DNA from: Paraburkholderia panacisoli
Lineage (GTDB): Bacteria > Pseudomonadota > Gammaproteobacteria > Burkholderiales > Burkholderiaceae
Length of the DNA: 64,000 nucleotides
Reading direction: 5' to 3'
Assembly (NCBI RefSeq): GCF_008369935.1
Contig: NZ_VTUZ01000013.1
Coordinates: forward strand, 1 to 64,000
Position 1 is the stretch's first letter, and each line of letters opens with the position of its first letter. The translations under genes and the position numbers were made by a program. The notes under the pieces are model-generated. The model was not told the DNA's origin. It searched no databases and saw nothing but the letters and a program-made list of their open reading frames with translations. Shown piece by piece: positions 45,764-55,581 of this stretch.

Positions 45764-47974
45764 TCAGGCGCTTTTTTCCCCAGCGGCCGGAAACGGCAAG
45801 CTGTGAAGCCGTTTGCCAGTGGCCGCGAAAACCGCGTTCGCGACCGCCGGCCCGACCGGCGCGACACCCGGCTCGCCGACGCCGGTCGGTGCTTCGCCCG
45901 ACTGCACGATATGCACCTCGACCTTGGGCATCTCGGCAATTCGCAGCACCTGGTAGCCGTCGAAGTTGTTCTGCTCGACCTTGCCGTCCTTCAACGTGAT
46001 CGCGCTGTGCAACGCCGCGCCGAGACCGAAGCCGATGCCGCCTTCCATTTGTGCGGCGATGACGTCGGGATTGATCGGCGTGCCGCAGTCCACCGCACAG
46101 ACGACGCGTTCCACTTTCACGTTACCGTCCTTGTCGACGGAGACTTCCGCGACCTGCGCGACGAACGTCTTGAACGCCTCGGCCACCGCGATGCCGCGCC
46201 CGCGGCCTTTCGGCAACGGTTTGGCCGGATCCCAGCCCGCTTTCTCCGCGGCGAGTTCGAGCACGGCCCGCATGCGCGGTTCGTGGACGAGCAGGTCGCG
46301 ACGGAAGATGAACGGGTCCTTGCCCGCGGCCTGTGCGGCTTCGTCGATGAACGCCTCGACCGCGAATGCCGTGTGCGAACTGCCGACTACCCGCCACCAC
46401 AACACGGGCACGCCGGTCTGCGTGGTCGTCAGTTCGACTGAGATGTTCGGAATCGCGTAGGCCACGTTAGCGGCTCCCTCGACGGACGTCCCGTCGATCC
46501 CGTTCTTGACCATCACGCTTGCGAACGGCGTGCCGGCAAGGATCGACTGACCGACAATGCGATGGCGCCAGCCGACGAGCTTGCCGTCGGCGGTCAGACC
46601 CGCGTCGAGCTTGTGGAAGTACATCGGGCGGTAGAGGCCGCCGTGGATGTCGTCCTCGCGGGTCCACTGCAGCTTGACCGGCGTGCCGTTCGCACCTAGC
46701 GCCTTCGCGACCGACACGGCCTCGACGATATAGTCCGACCGCGTGTTCGCGCGCCGCCCGAAGCTGCCGCCCGCATACAGCGTGTGGATCTTTACCTGCT
46801 GCGGATCGAGCCCCGCCGTGTGTGCGGCGTTGCCCTGGTCGACCGTCTGGAACTGATCGCCTGCCCATATTTCGCAACTGTCGGCGGTGAGCTTGACAAC
46901 CGCGTCGAGCGGTTCCATCGGCGCGTGGGCGAGATACGGGAACGCATAGGTGGCGGAGATTTTCTTCGCCGCGCCCGCGAGCGCCTGTGTCGCATCACCG
47001 TCTTTTCGGGCGGATGCGCCGGGCTGCTCGGCGAGCTGCCGGTATTCGGCCATGATCGCGTCCGAGCTGCGCTTTTCGGCCTTCGAATCGTCCCATTCGA
47101 CCTTCAGCGCATCGCGGCCCTGCTTCGCCGCCCAGAAGCCCTTCGCGACCACAGCAACGCCGCCCGGCACCTGCACGACCGAGACGACGCCCGGCACCGC
47201 TTTCGCGGCCGACGCATCGAACGACTTGACCGTCGCACCGAAGAGCGGCGGACGCTGCAGCAGTGCGACCAGCATGCCGGGAAACGTCACGTCGAGCGTG
47301 AACTGCGCTGTGCCGTCGGTTTTCGGTGGCACGTCGACGCGCGGCAGCTGATGGCCGATCAAACGAAAATCCTTCGGCGACTTGAGGGTGACCTTGTCCG
47401 GCACCGGCAAGCGGGCTGCGGCCGACGCGAGCGAGCCGTAGGTCGCGGTCCGATTCGTGGCCGCGTGATGAACGCTGCCGTCGCGCGTTGTCAGCTCGGT
47501 CGCGGGCAACTGCCAGTGCGCAGCGGCGGCGGAGACCAACATCGCGCGTGCTTTCGCGCCGGCTTCGCGCAATTGCATCCACGAGTTGGCCATCGCCGAA
47601 CTGCCGCCCGTGCCCTGGATCGTGCCGAAGGCGAGATTCGCGTAGCGCTTCGCGTCGGCTGGCGCGCTTTCGACACGTACCTCATGCCAGTTCGCATCCA
47701 GCTCTTCGGCGACGATTGTCGCGATGCCGGTGTACGCGCCTTGGCCCATCTCGACGTGCTTGGCGATAACCGTGACACTGTTGTCGGGCGCGACGCGTAG
47801 GAATGCATTGGGTGCGAACGTCGCCTCGGGCATCGTGGCAGCGAGCGCGCGGCGGCCCGTGCCCGCCCATTCGAAGCCGATGGTGAGACCGACTGCCGCG
47901 ACGGCGCCGGCTGCTTTCAGAAAGGTCCGGCGGGATGGGCGTACCGCACCTGTGAGATCGAGATCGGTCGTCAT
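45764..47974 (-). CDS. iorB: Molybdopterin-dependent oxidoreductase large subunit (isoquinoline 1-oxidoreductase beta-like)
   Basis: 736 residues. A Tat signal SRRTFLKAAGAVAAVGL is near residues 14-35, so the complex faces the periplasm. The molybdenum-cofactor domains carry KHVEMGQGAYTGIATIVAEE, the substrate loop region and PTGVGEPGVAPVGPAVANAV with the catalytic Glu near the C-terminus. This is the xanthine-oxidase-family arrangement of IorB and membrane aldehyde dehydrogenases. It likely hydroxylates an N-heteroaromatic or oxidises an aldehyde. It follows the iron-sulfur subunit gene after 2 bp. A cytochrome c subunit is not encoded nearby. Confidence 0.9.
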   Translation of the reverse strand: MTTDLDLTGAVRPSRRTFLKAAGAVAAVGLTIGFEWAGTGRRALAATMPEATFAPNAFLRVAPDNSVTVIAKHVEMGQGAYTGIATIVAEELDANWHEVRVESAPADAKRYANLAFGTIQGTGGSSAMANSWMQLREAGAKARAMLVSAAAAHWQLPATELTTRDGSVHHAATNRTATYGSLASAAARLPVPDKVTLKSPKDFRLIGHQLPRVDVPPKTDGTAQFTLDVTFPGMLVALLQRPPLFGATVKSFDASAAKAVPGVVSVVQVPGGVAVVAKGFWAAKQGRDALKVEWDDSKAEKRSSDAIMAEYRQLAEQPGASARKDGDATQALAGAAKKISATYAFPYLAHAPMEPLDAVVKLTADSCEIWAGDQFQTVDQGNAAHTAGLDPQQVKIHTLYAGGSFGRRANTRSDYIVEAVSVAKALGANGTPVKLQWTREDDIHGGLYRPMYFHKLDAGLTADGKLVGWRHRIVGQSILAGTPFASVMVKNGIDGTSVEGAANVAYAIPNISVELTTTQTGVPVLWWRVVGSSHTAFAVEAFIDEAAQAAGKDPFIFRRDLLVHEPRMRAVLELAAEKAGWDPAKPLPKGRGRGIAVAEAFKTFVAQVAEVSVDKDGNVKVERVVCAVDCGTPINPDVIAAQMEGGIGFGLGAALHSAITLKDGKVEQNNFDGYQVLRIAEMPKVEVHIVQSGEAPTGVGEPGVAPVGPAVANAVFAATGKRLHSLPFPAAGEKSA

Positions 47975-47976
47975 GG

Positions 47977-48438
47977 TCAGGCCTTCAGGGTGGCAGCGGC
48001 TTCGTGGATAGCCGCGCGAATCCGGGTGTAGGTCGCACAGCGGCAGAGATTGCCGTTCATCGCGGCGTCGATGTCGGCGTCGGTGGGCGTGGCGTTATGT
48101 TCGAGCAAGGCTGTCGCGGACATGATCTGTCCGGACTGACAGTAGCCGCACTGCGGGACCTGCAGCTTGACCCATGCGACCTGAATGGCTTTGGCGGGCC
48201 GGCTTTCGATGCCTTCGATGGTCGTGATGCGCTTGCCCGCGACGGCGGCGAGCGGCAGCACGCACGAACGGGTGGCTTCGCCTTCCAGATGAACCGTGCA
48301 GGCGCCACATTGCGCCATGCCGCAGCCGAACTTCGTGCCGTGCAAGCCCGCGTTCTCGCGGATTGCCCAGAGGAGAGGCGTAGTGGGATCGGCATCGAGC
48401 GTAACGTTCTTGCCGTTGAGGACAAACGATGTAGACAT
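47977..48438 (-). CDS. iorA: (2Fe-2S) subunit of the molybdenum hydroxylase (isoquinoline 1-oxidoreductase alpha-like)
   Basis: 153 residues. N-terminal plant-type ferredoxin domain with GCGMAQCGACTVHLEG (after KFGCG), and C-terminal helical domain with CGYCQSGQIM and NGNLCRCATY, which bind the two [2Fe-2S] clusters. It passes electrons from the molybdenum centre. The start at 48438 (MSTSFVLNGKNVTLDADP) is the family start. Upstream and divergent is an AraC regulator at 48618. Confidence 0.93.
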   Translation of the reverse strand: MSTSFVLNGKNVTLDADPTTPLLWAIRENAGLHGTKFGCGMAQCGACTVHLEGEATRSCVLPLAAVAGKRITTIEGIESRPAKAIQVAWVKLQVPQCGYCQSGQIMSATALLEHNATPTDADIDAAMNGNLCRCATYTRIRAAIHEAAATLKA

Positions 48439-48617
48439 GGAACCTCTCTGTGGGGAAAGCCCGAACTCGGCGCCGGGTGTACGCGGCAGTGTGACCGACC
48501 GCCTGCCATTGCGCTTACACAATCCTGCAAAATTATTGAACAATGCTGCAAATCGAGCAGGCCGGCCGTGGCTGCCCGATAGCGGTTAGGTATGCTCGAT
48601 TCCGTCAACGGAGTTCA

Positions 48618-49568
48618 ATGCACATGAAACAGAATTCTTCCTGGTTCGATCCTTCGGCGTCGCGAGAAACGGCACGCCGCGAACTCGCCGCGCTCATCAG
48701 CCGCTTCGCGCCAGTGGACGGCGCGCATCAGACGGCAATTCCCTCGCTGACCTTCTACCGATACTCTGCGCCCGCCGATCTCGGCTGCGGAGTGACGAGC
48801 TCCGCGTTCGTGTTCGCGGCACAAGGCGCCAAGCGGGTCGTGGTAGCGGGGCAGGCTTACGACTACGATCATCTGCATTGCCTCGTGACTTCCGTCGATT
48901 TGCCGATGACGTCGCAGGTTACGCGAGCGTCGCCCGACGCGCCTTATCTCTGCGTGAAGCTCACGCTTGATTCGCAGCGCATCGTCGAACTGGCGACGCA
49001 GGTGCATCTGCCGGAACCGGGTGCCGTGTCGGCGGGAGAAGGCATCGCCGTAGGCTCGCTGTCGGCACCGGTTTTCGATGCAGCGCTGCGGCTCGTGCGA
49101 TTGCTCGATACTCCGGGTGACATTCCAGTACTCGCGCCGCTCATCGAGAAGGAATTGCTCTACCGGCTGATGACAAGCGAGCAGGGGAAGCGACTGCGAC
49201 ACATCGCTGTGAACGGGAGCCAGACGTACCGGATCGCGCGGGCGATCGAGTGGATCCAGAATCACTACACCGAGCTTTTGCGGGTGGAGATGCTGGCGCA
49301 GGAGGTGAACATGAGCGTGTCGTCGCTCCATCATCACTTCAAGAACGTCACGACGCTGAGTCCGCTGCAGTATCAGAAGCAACTGCGGCTGCACGAGGCT
49401 CGGAAACTCTTACTCGGACAGAACGGGGATGTCGGGTCGGTGGCGATCAGGGTCGGGTATGACAGCCCTTCCCAGTTCAGCCGTGAATATAGCCGGCTGT
49501 TTGGGGCGCCTCCACTTCGCGATGTGGTGCAGCTAAGGCGCCGGAACGTGAAGGGGTTTGGAGAGTAG
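48618..49568 (+). CDS. AraC-family transcriptional regulator with AraC_N domain
   Basis: 316 residues. The N-terminal ligand-binding region (about 25-180; TFYRYSAPADLGCGVTSSAF, VVVAGQAYDYDHLHCLVTSV) is the AraC_N type often paired with short-chain or aldehyde oxidoreductases. Two C-terminal helix-turn-helices follow (RVEMLAQEVNMSVSSLHHHF and DVGSVAIRVGYDSPSQFSRE). Divergent from iorA across 180 bp and so its likely regulator. GGAG lies 5 bases before the ATG at 48618. Confidence 0.92.
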   Translation: MHMKQNSSWFDPSASRETARRELAALISRFAPVDGAHQTAIPSLTFYRYSAPADLGCGVTSSAFVFAAQGAKRVVVAGQAYDYDHLHCLVTSVDLPMTSQVTRASPDAPYLCVKLTLDSQRIVELATQVHLPEPGAVSAGEGIAVGSLSAPVFDAALRLVRLLDTPGDIPVLAPLIEKELLYRLMTSEQGKRLRHIAVNGSQTYRIARAIEWIQNHYTELLRVEMLAQEVNMSVSSLHHHFKNVTTLSPLQYQKQLRLHEARKLLLGQNGDVGSVAIRVGYDSPSQFSREYSRLFGAPPLRDVVQLRRRNVKGFGE

Positions 49569-50223
49569 GGCTGGCGACAGTCAGACCCGGGATTTTATAG
49601 AGTCAAAGCGAATTTACCCCAATAGCGCACGTATACACCCCCGTCGCAAACAGCCATGGTTTATGGTTCCCGAAGGCGTTCCTACTTTTGAGGGGCGAGT
49701 CGGCGAGCCAGGGGAGCTATTTCGCTACGGAGTGAAAAGAGAGTCGACGCGCAGCCATGAGCGCAGCATTGACCGTGTCGCCGACGATTGGGCCGCTGGG
49801 ATACGACCGAGGGACCCGTGTCCCTTGATCCATTCGCTGTTGGGCCCAGTTCGTTTAAGACACTATGACTTTCCGTGAGGCAGAGGCTGGCCCGCCGTGA
49901 GGTTCGAGCTAAGTATGCAAATCGCACGAGGCGGCACGCGGGCCAACTACGGACATTGACTTATGCTTTCACTGGGACGTTCTGACGTCGGCTACGCCCA
50001 GAAAGCGGGACCTTAGTTCGCCGATCGTTCGGGCCGCTTCCTCGGTGCTTCGACACGCTTGCGGTCAGGCACGGCGTCGCTGTTCACTAGCCGCAGACCG
50101 TCGGCATTGGAAGCCGGGAGATCACGTGCCATGTCACCGCGTTGCGCCAAAAGAAGAGCTTCAAACGACTTCGCATTGCTTGGGCCCACCTTGAAAAGGC
50201 GCACTGCACAAGATATTCGGTGG
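49569..50223. other. Intergenic region with one doubtful small frame
   Basis: No recognised gene. A minus-strand frame at 50013-50204 (GTG start, 63 codons, basic C-terminus) could be a small protein but has no supporting family. Confidence 0.4.
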
Positions 50224-51069
50224 TTACGCTGTGAATAGCGTGATCAGAAAGATTGCGAATCGATAGCCTGGAACGATGAGGCCAGCCGCCAGCGCTGTAG
50301 CTACCGCCTTAATGAGCCGTGGGATCCCGTGAGAGCCGAAGACGGGTTTCAAAGCAAGAAACACATAGCCGCCACAGAGGCCAAGATTGATGATCGAAAG
50401 AAGGTTGTCGACGACGGGTGAATCGAGTCCGAGGCCGCCTAGACGGATCTCGATGGCTGCGACGGCCAGCGCGAGCGAGAACAGCAACAGCAAGAACGCA
50501 TAGAGATGGAGTGAGAAATAGACAAAGGTGACAAAAGGCTTGCGCGCGCGGAGGAAGGCCATCCGCAACAACAGAGTGAACGGAACCACCATGAGAATGA
50601 TGAGTGACTTGGCATTGAGCACCGCCGCACGGTCGAAAGTGGGCGTGTACTGAGGCAGGTCCGTTTGTAGTTTCGCGACGCGTTCGGCCACCAGCGACCG
50701 CGTGAGCGGACTCCAATCCTGATGATAAAGATGGGACTCCAGAGTCGAGCCGAAGACCTGGGTGTCGGTCAGCGACTGCATTGCGAAGAAGAACGCGTTT
50801 GCGATGAGAAACAGTTGGAACGGCGGGACATAAGGCATGCGCTTTCCATTCAGATGCGCGACCGTCAGCTCGCCTGGATGACGTAGCAACACCCAGAACG
50901 TGCGAAGCAGGCGCCCGTCGATGCTCGTCGACGCGTGCAGGACCTTTGCTCCGATCCCGCGCAGCGTAAGGTCGTGAGGCCGAACTGGGCTCTCGCCGCA
51001 CATCGGGCAGAAAGGCGTGGCGACGTGATTTGCACACGTTGGACATATCCAGGGTTCGGTCGCAGACAT
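50224..51069 (-). CDS. DUF3667-type membrane protein with N-terminal zinc ribbon
   Basis: 281 residues. The first 30 residues carry two CxxC pairs (CPTCANH, CPMCGESPV). A segment with LRTFWVLLRHPGELTVAHLN and PYVPPFQLFLIANAFFFAMQ follows, the family signature, and then four or five membrane helices. The family is widespread and uncharacterised; it probably sits in the inner membrane with the zinc ribbon in the cytoplasm. The start at 51069 has GGAGGAAA 4 bases upstream, far better than an ATG ten codons earlier. No operon partner. Confidence 0.85.
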   Translation of the reverse strand: MSATEPWICPTCANHVATPFCPMCGESPVRPHDLTLRGIGAKVLHASTSIDGRLLRTFWVLLRHPGELTVAHLNGKRMPYVPPFQLFLIANAFFFAMQSLTDTQVFGSTLESHLYHQDWSPLTRSLVAERVAKLQTDLPQYTPTFDRAAVLNAKSLIILMVVPFTLLLRMAFLRARKPFVTFVYFSLHLYAFLLLLFSLALAVAAIEIRLGGLGLDSPVVDNLLSIINLGLCGGYVFLALKPVFGSHGIPRLIKAVATALAAGLIVPGYRFAIFLITLFTA

Positions 51070-51974
51070 GATTTCCTCCGTTGGACCGCTCATACACACG
51101 GACTGTTAGAGTCGATTCTGAGCCCCGCGGTCATATCATCTACGCAACGCTGCGCATATCACCAAAAGACAATGCGATGGATCATCTGCCACGTGGCTTC
51201 GACTACAGCGGTAGGGCGCATGAAACCCGTTTCGACGAATCTCACCCGTCAAAGGGGCGCCACGGGTTCTGTGTTATCGAAGCAGTTTGCGCCTTTCGAG
51301 ACACCCGCGCCGTTTTGTGACGCGCTCCAGAACGAGACGACGAACGGCTCCGCCGAAGGCCGGCGTGCGGTGCACAAATGCGCGGAAAGGAGTGACTCTT
51401 CTGCCCGGAAACCTGCCGTCTGCCTGATAAGGCGTCCACCGGCTCAAAGGGGTCGATTAGAGAAATTTGAGCATCGCCGCGATCTGTTGCATGGGATGGG
51501 CGGGGTCAGCGACGATACGGTCAAGGCGATCCTGGCCGACAACCGTTGCCCGCGCGAAGCAGTGTGGCTGGAAACCGAGCAGCGCGGATAACGGCGACGT
51601 TGGGGACCGCGTGCAACGCTCTCACTCCCCGAGCGGGGCGACAACGAACTTCAGAATTCCGCCAGTATCGGTCGGTGAGGACAAGTGCGCAGATCTTCGA
51701 TACTTCGTCGGCGCCGATGTCGCCCACTTCCCACTTCATTGCATTAGCTCGTTCGGGTGGATTCCGGTCACGCCGCGTCTTCCCGACGCCCGACGTCAAA
51801 ATTTCACGCGGCGGCGCGGCCGCACGGGCGTGGCGGAACTGGTAAGCGCCGACGAACTGCTCATGACGACGCGCGTCGTTTTGGTTCGAATAAGAGCAGA
51901 CGGCACGGTGGTTGCTGCACTCGTGATCAAGCAGGCGGCGATCGTCTGCGTCATATTGCAAGGAGGGACCGATC
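51070..51974. other. Long region without a convincing gene
   Basis: Several overlapping frames, none with family features. A patch near 51450-51590 looks coding-like but has no start. Its last 20 bases hold the ribosome binding site of the following gene. Confidence 0.4.
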
Positions 51975-52295
51975 ATGAGCAAGATAAACAGCGCATTAAT
52001 CGCGGCCGTCGCCGCACTCACCCTGTCGGCCGGCGCATATGCACAGACGGCGGGAGGTCCGGGCGGCAGCGGCTCGTCGGGCAGCACGGCTAGTCCGGCA
52101 AACCAGGTGAACGGTGCAACGAGCGGCTACGGCACGCCAGGCGCCACCAGTTCGGACAGCGGCATGGCCGCCAGAGCGCCGAACTCGGGCCTTCCAAATA
52201 GCACGAACAGCAGCGCGACATCGGGCACAAGTGCTCCCAAGAGCAACAACACCTTGGCAACCCCGAGCGTAGTGTCGCCGGCCGCCGGCCAGTAA
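51975..52295 (+). CDS. Small secreted Ser/Gly/Asn-rich protein
   Basis: 106 residues. Signal peptide MSKINSALIAAVAALTLSAG with cleavage at AYA-QT, then a low-complexity region rich in Gly, Ser, Ala, Asn and Thr. AAGGAGGG stands 9 bases upstream of the ATG. Such short periplasmic proteins are common in Burkholderia-group genomes and have no known role. No partner gene is evident. Confidence 0.75.
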   Translation: MSKINSALIAAVAALTLSAGAYAQTAGGPGGSGSSGSTASPANQVNGATSGYGTPGATSSDSGMAARAPNSGLPNSTNSSATSGTSAPKSNNTLATPSVVSPAAGQ

Positions 52296-52756
52296 GAAAG
52301 AAGCTGCGAACAAGCGCAAGCGCTGAGCGAACGCGCGCTTCGATCGCTTGGGGGCCCCAGACCGGTTGCGACCCGCGCGCCAGTTTCGCGGCTAGCAGAC
52401 GTCCGTGTGGTTGGGCACAATCACAACTGACGAACAGTTTTGTAAGAGAATCTTGAATTTGTAAATTCACAAAGACGCGACGTCGCGCGCGCTTGCTAAA
52501 GGATCATTGTGGCCGGTTGCATCGCCAAAATCATCGGATTAATTGATGTAAATAATGCCTTTTCCATTGTTACAAACGAACATTTTTCGTCTTGAAGCGA
52601 GCAGTGGCGAACGATATCTTCAAGTCACTCGTGCGGTCTCCCCAGTCCCGCGAGCGTGTGACTCAGGCGGCGCCCCGACACCAGGCCGGCGGCGCCGCTT
52701 TTTATGTCCCCCGCCCTTCAGGCTAGGCCATTGCAAGGCGCGCTGACGTGAACAAT
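52296..52756. other. Intergenic region
   Basis: Nothing recognised. The middle part (52430-52620) is visibly AT-richer than its surroundings (e.g. aattgatgtaaataatgcc), perhaps a regulatory or acquired stretch. Confidence 0.4.
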
Positions 52757-53068
52757 TCAGCGTGTGCGCGTTGCATGCGGCATTACAGCTGGATGGAATT
52801 TCGTCCGGAATGCCGCTAGGGATGCTGGTGTCTCATGCTGCATACCATCGACGCCGTCGCGCTCACAGATCCATGCAAACGCCCATCGTTGGGCAACTTC
52901 GATCGCCTCATCCTCCGTGTCGAAATAGGAAAGATTCCGCTCGATGTGCATTTCACCATCCACGTCATCGTCAGCCGAAACGCGAACCAGTCGCGCGTGC
53001 GCAAAGAATTTCCCAAGGGAGAAGTCGGGCGTCGCGTCGATGATCCACCCACGGTACCCGCATTGCAT
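52757..53068 (-). CDS. Conserved hypothetical small protein
   Basis: 103 residues, starting MQCGYRGWIIDATPDFSLGK with GGAGG upstream at good spacing. It continues with HIERNLSYFDTEDEAIEVAQ and AFAWICERDG. This is a small soluble protein type repeatedly found in Burkholderia-group genomes (opening YRGWxIDxTPxFSLGxxFAHARL); its function is not known. The frame extends 30 codons further upstream but without a start signal. Confidence 0.7.
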   Translation of the reverse strand: MQCGYRGWIIDATPDFSLGKFFAHARLVRVSADDDVDGEMHIERNLSYFDTEDEAIEVAQRWAFAWICERDGVDGMQHETPASLAAFRTKFHPAVMPHATRTR

Positions 53069-53485
53069 GATGACCTCCAATATCAAAGCTAATCGGGATT
53101 CGAAAAGGCAAAGCATGGGGTCGTCGCTCGTAATCGCTAAACCTCCTTCCACAGTCACAAGTCACGCGCTTCCACGTCTGCAGCAACTGGGTAAACGTTC
53201 CCCCTGGACTGCCGATTCAGTTATAGACCTTCGGCGGCCCAACAGTGATTCCAACTGGCAATAGATGCAAAGAAAATGCCCATTCAAAGCAGAATGCCGG
53301 GCACCTTCCTTCCCTATAGTGGACATTCGAGCCTGGCTTGCGGAAGGCCGAACTGGGTCGGTGAACGAAACCGCTCGCGCGGTAAGGGCTCCGGGCAGCG
53401 CGTGTGGTTCACGGGAGGTCCGTCGCGCGGTTCCGTATGTTGGCAAATGAGGCAATCCGCCTCGTTTTCCAGCAGGAGCCCAATC
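53069..53485. other. Intergenic region before the IS91-associated recombinase
   Basis: Probably contains the left end of the IS91-type module, whose border I cannot define. No gene recognised. Confidence 0.4.
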
Positions 53486-54201
53486 ATGACCTCCCCACAG
53501 GCAAACGCCAGTCCACTGCGCCAGCGCATGATCGACGACATGCGCATGCGCCAGTTGTCGCCGAAGACGCAGGACATCTATCTGCGCATCGTGCGCGAAT
53601 TTGCCCGGTTTCTCGGCCGCTCGCCTGACACCGCCACCGTCGAGGACCTGCGGCGCTACCAGTTGCATCTGGTCGATCACGGCACATCGCCCGTGTCACT
53701 GAATCATGCCATTACCGGCCTGAAGTTCTTCTTCGAAGTCACGCTCGACCGGCCTGAACTGATGGTCAGGATGCACCCGGTACGCGTGCCCCGCACACTG
53801 CCCGTCGTGCTCAGCCCCGATGAAGTGCGGCGGCTGATCGAGGCGGCCGGCAATCTCAAACACCAGACCGCGCTGTCGGTCGCCTACGGCGCCGGGCTGC
53901 GCGCCAGCGAAGTGGTGGCGCTAAAGGTCACCGACATCGACAGCCAGCGTATGACGCTGCGCATTGAGCAGGGCAAGGGCCGTCGGGACCGCTACGCGAT
54001 GCTCTCGCCGGTGCTGCTGGAGCGCCTGCGCGCCTGGTGGCACGTCGCCCGGACCCAGGGCAGGATGCTGGATGGTGGGTGGCTCTTTCCCGGACTCGAT
54101 CCCGTCGACGCGCTCAGCACGCGACAGTTGAACCGCGCCATTCATGCCGCCGCGCAGGCCGCACACATCGACAAGCGCGTCTCCATGCACACCCTGCGGC
54201 A

Positions 54202-54297
54202 TAATTCCGCGCGGCGAATTATTCCGAGTGTCTCTTACAGATGGCCGGACGGTATGGCGAATCTCGCGGTTGGTGGTGCGTGCGACTCGGCATAATC
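54202..54297. repeat. RIT-2 left inverted repeat, 96 bp
   Basis: 93 of 96 positions match the reverse complement of 58985-59080. It starts TAATTCCGCGCGGCGAATTA and ends in GACTCGGCATAATC. Much longer than the 28-bp repeats of RIT-1. Confidence 0.92.
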
Positions 54298-54348
54298 CTG
54301 TGGTCTCCTATAGCTGGCGAGTTTGCCAGAGTTACGAGGAGACAGACC

Positions 54349-55581
54349 ATGTCAGAGCGGAACGGTGTTGGCGGAGCCTGGGCGACATCTTCATGTGCGG
54401 GCCCGTTGAGCATTCATATTGAGGGATTCGCAACGTTCCTTGGAAGGCAGGGCTATGCCCTGTCAACGGTAAAGACCAAGCTGCAACTTCTCGTTGCTCT
54501 CAGCGGTTGGCTTCAGCGTCGCAAGATGCTAGTCACCGACCTCGATGAGGAACGGCTTGGGCTATTTCTCGCACGCCACCGCCGACGTGGCACCCGGCGC
54601 GGCGATGAGCGCACCGGATGGCAACTGCTCCTATGTTTGCGCGGGCTCGGTTGCATACCAACGCCACCTGAGACGATCGATGACACCGCATTGGGACAGG
54701 TTGAGCGTGACTTCGCACGATTCCTCTATTCAGAGCGCGGGCTCAAGCCCGCTACCGTGGAGAATTACCAGCGCACGGTACGACGCTTTCTGATGCATCG
54801 TTTCAGGCGAGAGGAGCCGCGCCTTGACGAACTACGTCTGCACGACATTCACCGGTTTATTCTTGAACGAGTTCGCCATGTTCGACGAAGCTACGCCAAG
54901 TTAATGGTCACGGCGTTGCGTAGCTTTTTGCGCTTTCTGCATCAGCGTGGCGCAATCACAGTGGATCTCGCCGCCGCGGTGCCAGCCGTAGCGAACTGGC
55001 GGTTGTCGCACCTACCCCTGTCGCTCACGAGCGATCAGGTCGAACGCCTGCTCACCTGCTGTGACCGCAGCACCCTGACAGGCCAGCGCGACTTCGCGAT
55101 CCTGCTGTTTCTGTCCAGGCTCGGTTTGCGCGCTGGCGAAGTGGTGGCGATGACCCTGGATGATTTCGACTGGCAGGCTGGCGAGTTCGTTGTACACGGC
55201 AAAGGCGACCGCGCAGAACGATTGCCGTTGCCGCGGGATGTCGGCTCCGCACTGGTCCACTATCTCCGTTACGCTCGCCCTCCCTGTCAGACGCGGCGCG
55301 TGTTCGTCCGCATCAGGGCCCCGCGATGTGGATTCTCCGGATCCGCCGCCATTTGCGATGTTGTGCGCCGGGCGCTCGCGCGAGCCGGTTTCGATCCGGC
55401 ATTCAAAGGAGCCCATCTGCTGCGCCACTCGCTCGCCACAAACATGTTGCGTAAGGGGGCTTCTCTAGACGAGATAGGTCAGTTACTGCGCCATGTCCAA
55501 ACCGATACCACACAGATCTATGCAAAGGTGGACATCCGGGCACTGCGAGGTATCGCGCAACCTTGGCCGGGAGGCATGTAA
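54349..55581 (+). CDS. ritA: Tyrosine recombinase RitA (RIT-2)
   Basis: 410 residues. Core-binding part with FLYSERGLKPATVENYQRTV; catalytic domain with Arg-I in LSRLGLRAGEVVAM, Lys in HGKGDRAERL, box II HLLRHSLATNMLRKG, and LLRHVQTDTTQIYAKVD with final His and Tyr. All residues are present. It shares the overall plan and the ending QPWPGGM with the RIT-1 protein (LPWPGGMQ). ACGAGGAGAC precedes the ATG at 54349. The stop overlaps the ritB ATG by one base. Confidence 0.92.
   Translation: MSERNGVGGAWATSSCAGPLSIHIEGFATFLGRQGYALSTVKTKLQLLVALSGWLQRRKMLVTDLDEERLGLFLARHRRRGTRRGDERTGWQLLLCLRGLGCIPTPPETIDDTALGQVERDFARFLYSERGLKPATVENYQRTVRRFLMHRFRREEPRLDELRLHDIHRFILERVRHVRRSYAKLMVTALRSFLRFLHQRGAITVDLAAAVPAVANWRLSHLPLSLTSDQVERLLTCCDRSTLTGQRDFAILLFLSRLGLRAGEVVAMTLDDFDWQAGEFVVHGKGDRAERLPLPRDVGSALVHYLRYARPPCQTRRVFVRIRAPRCGFSGSAAICDVVRRALARAGFDPAFKGAHLLRHSLATNMLRKGASLDEIGQLLRHVQTDTTQIYAKVDIRALRGIAQPWPGGM

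Noticed and set aside
51177..51320. Possible 47-residue plus-strand gene
   Set aside because: No ribosome binding site and no coding signal beyond an open frame.
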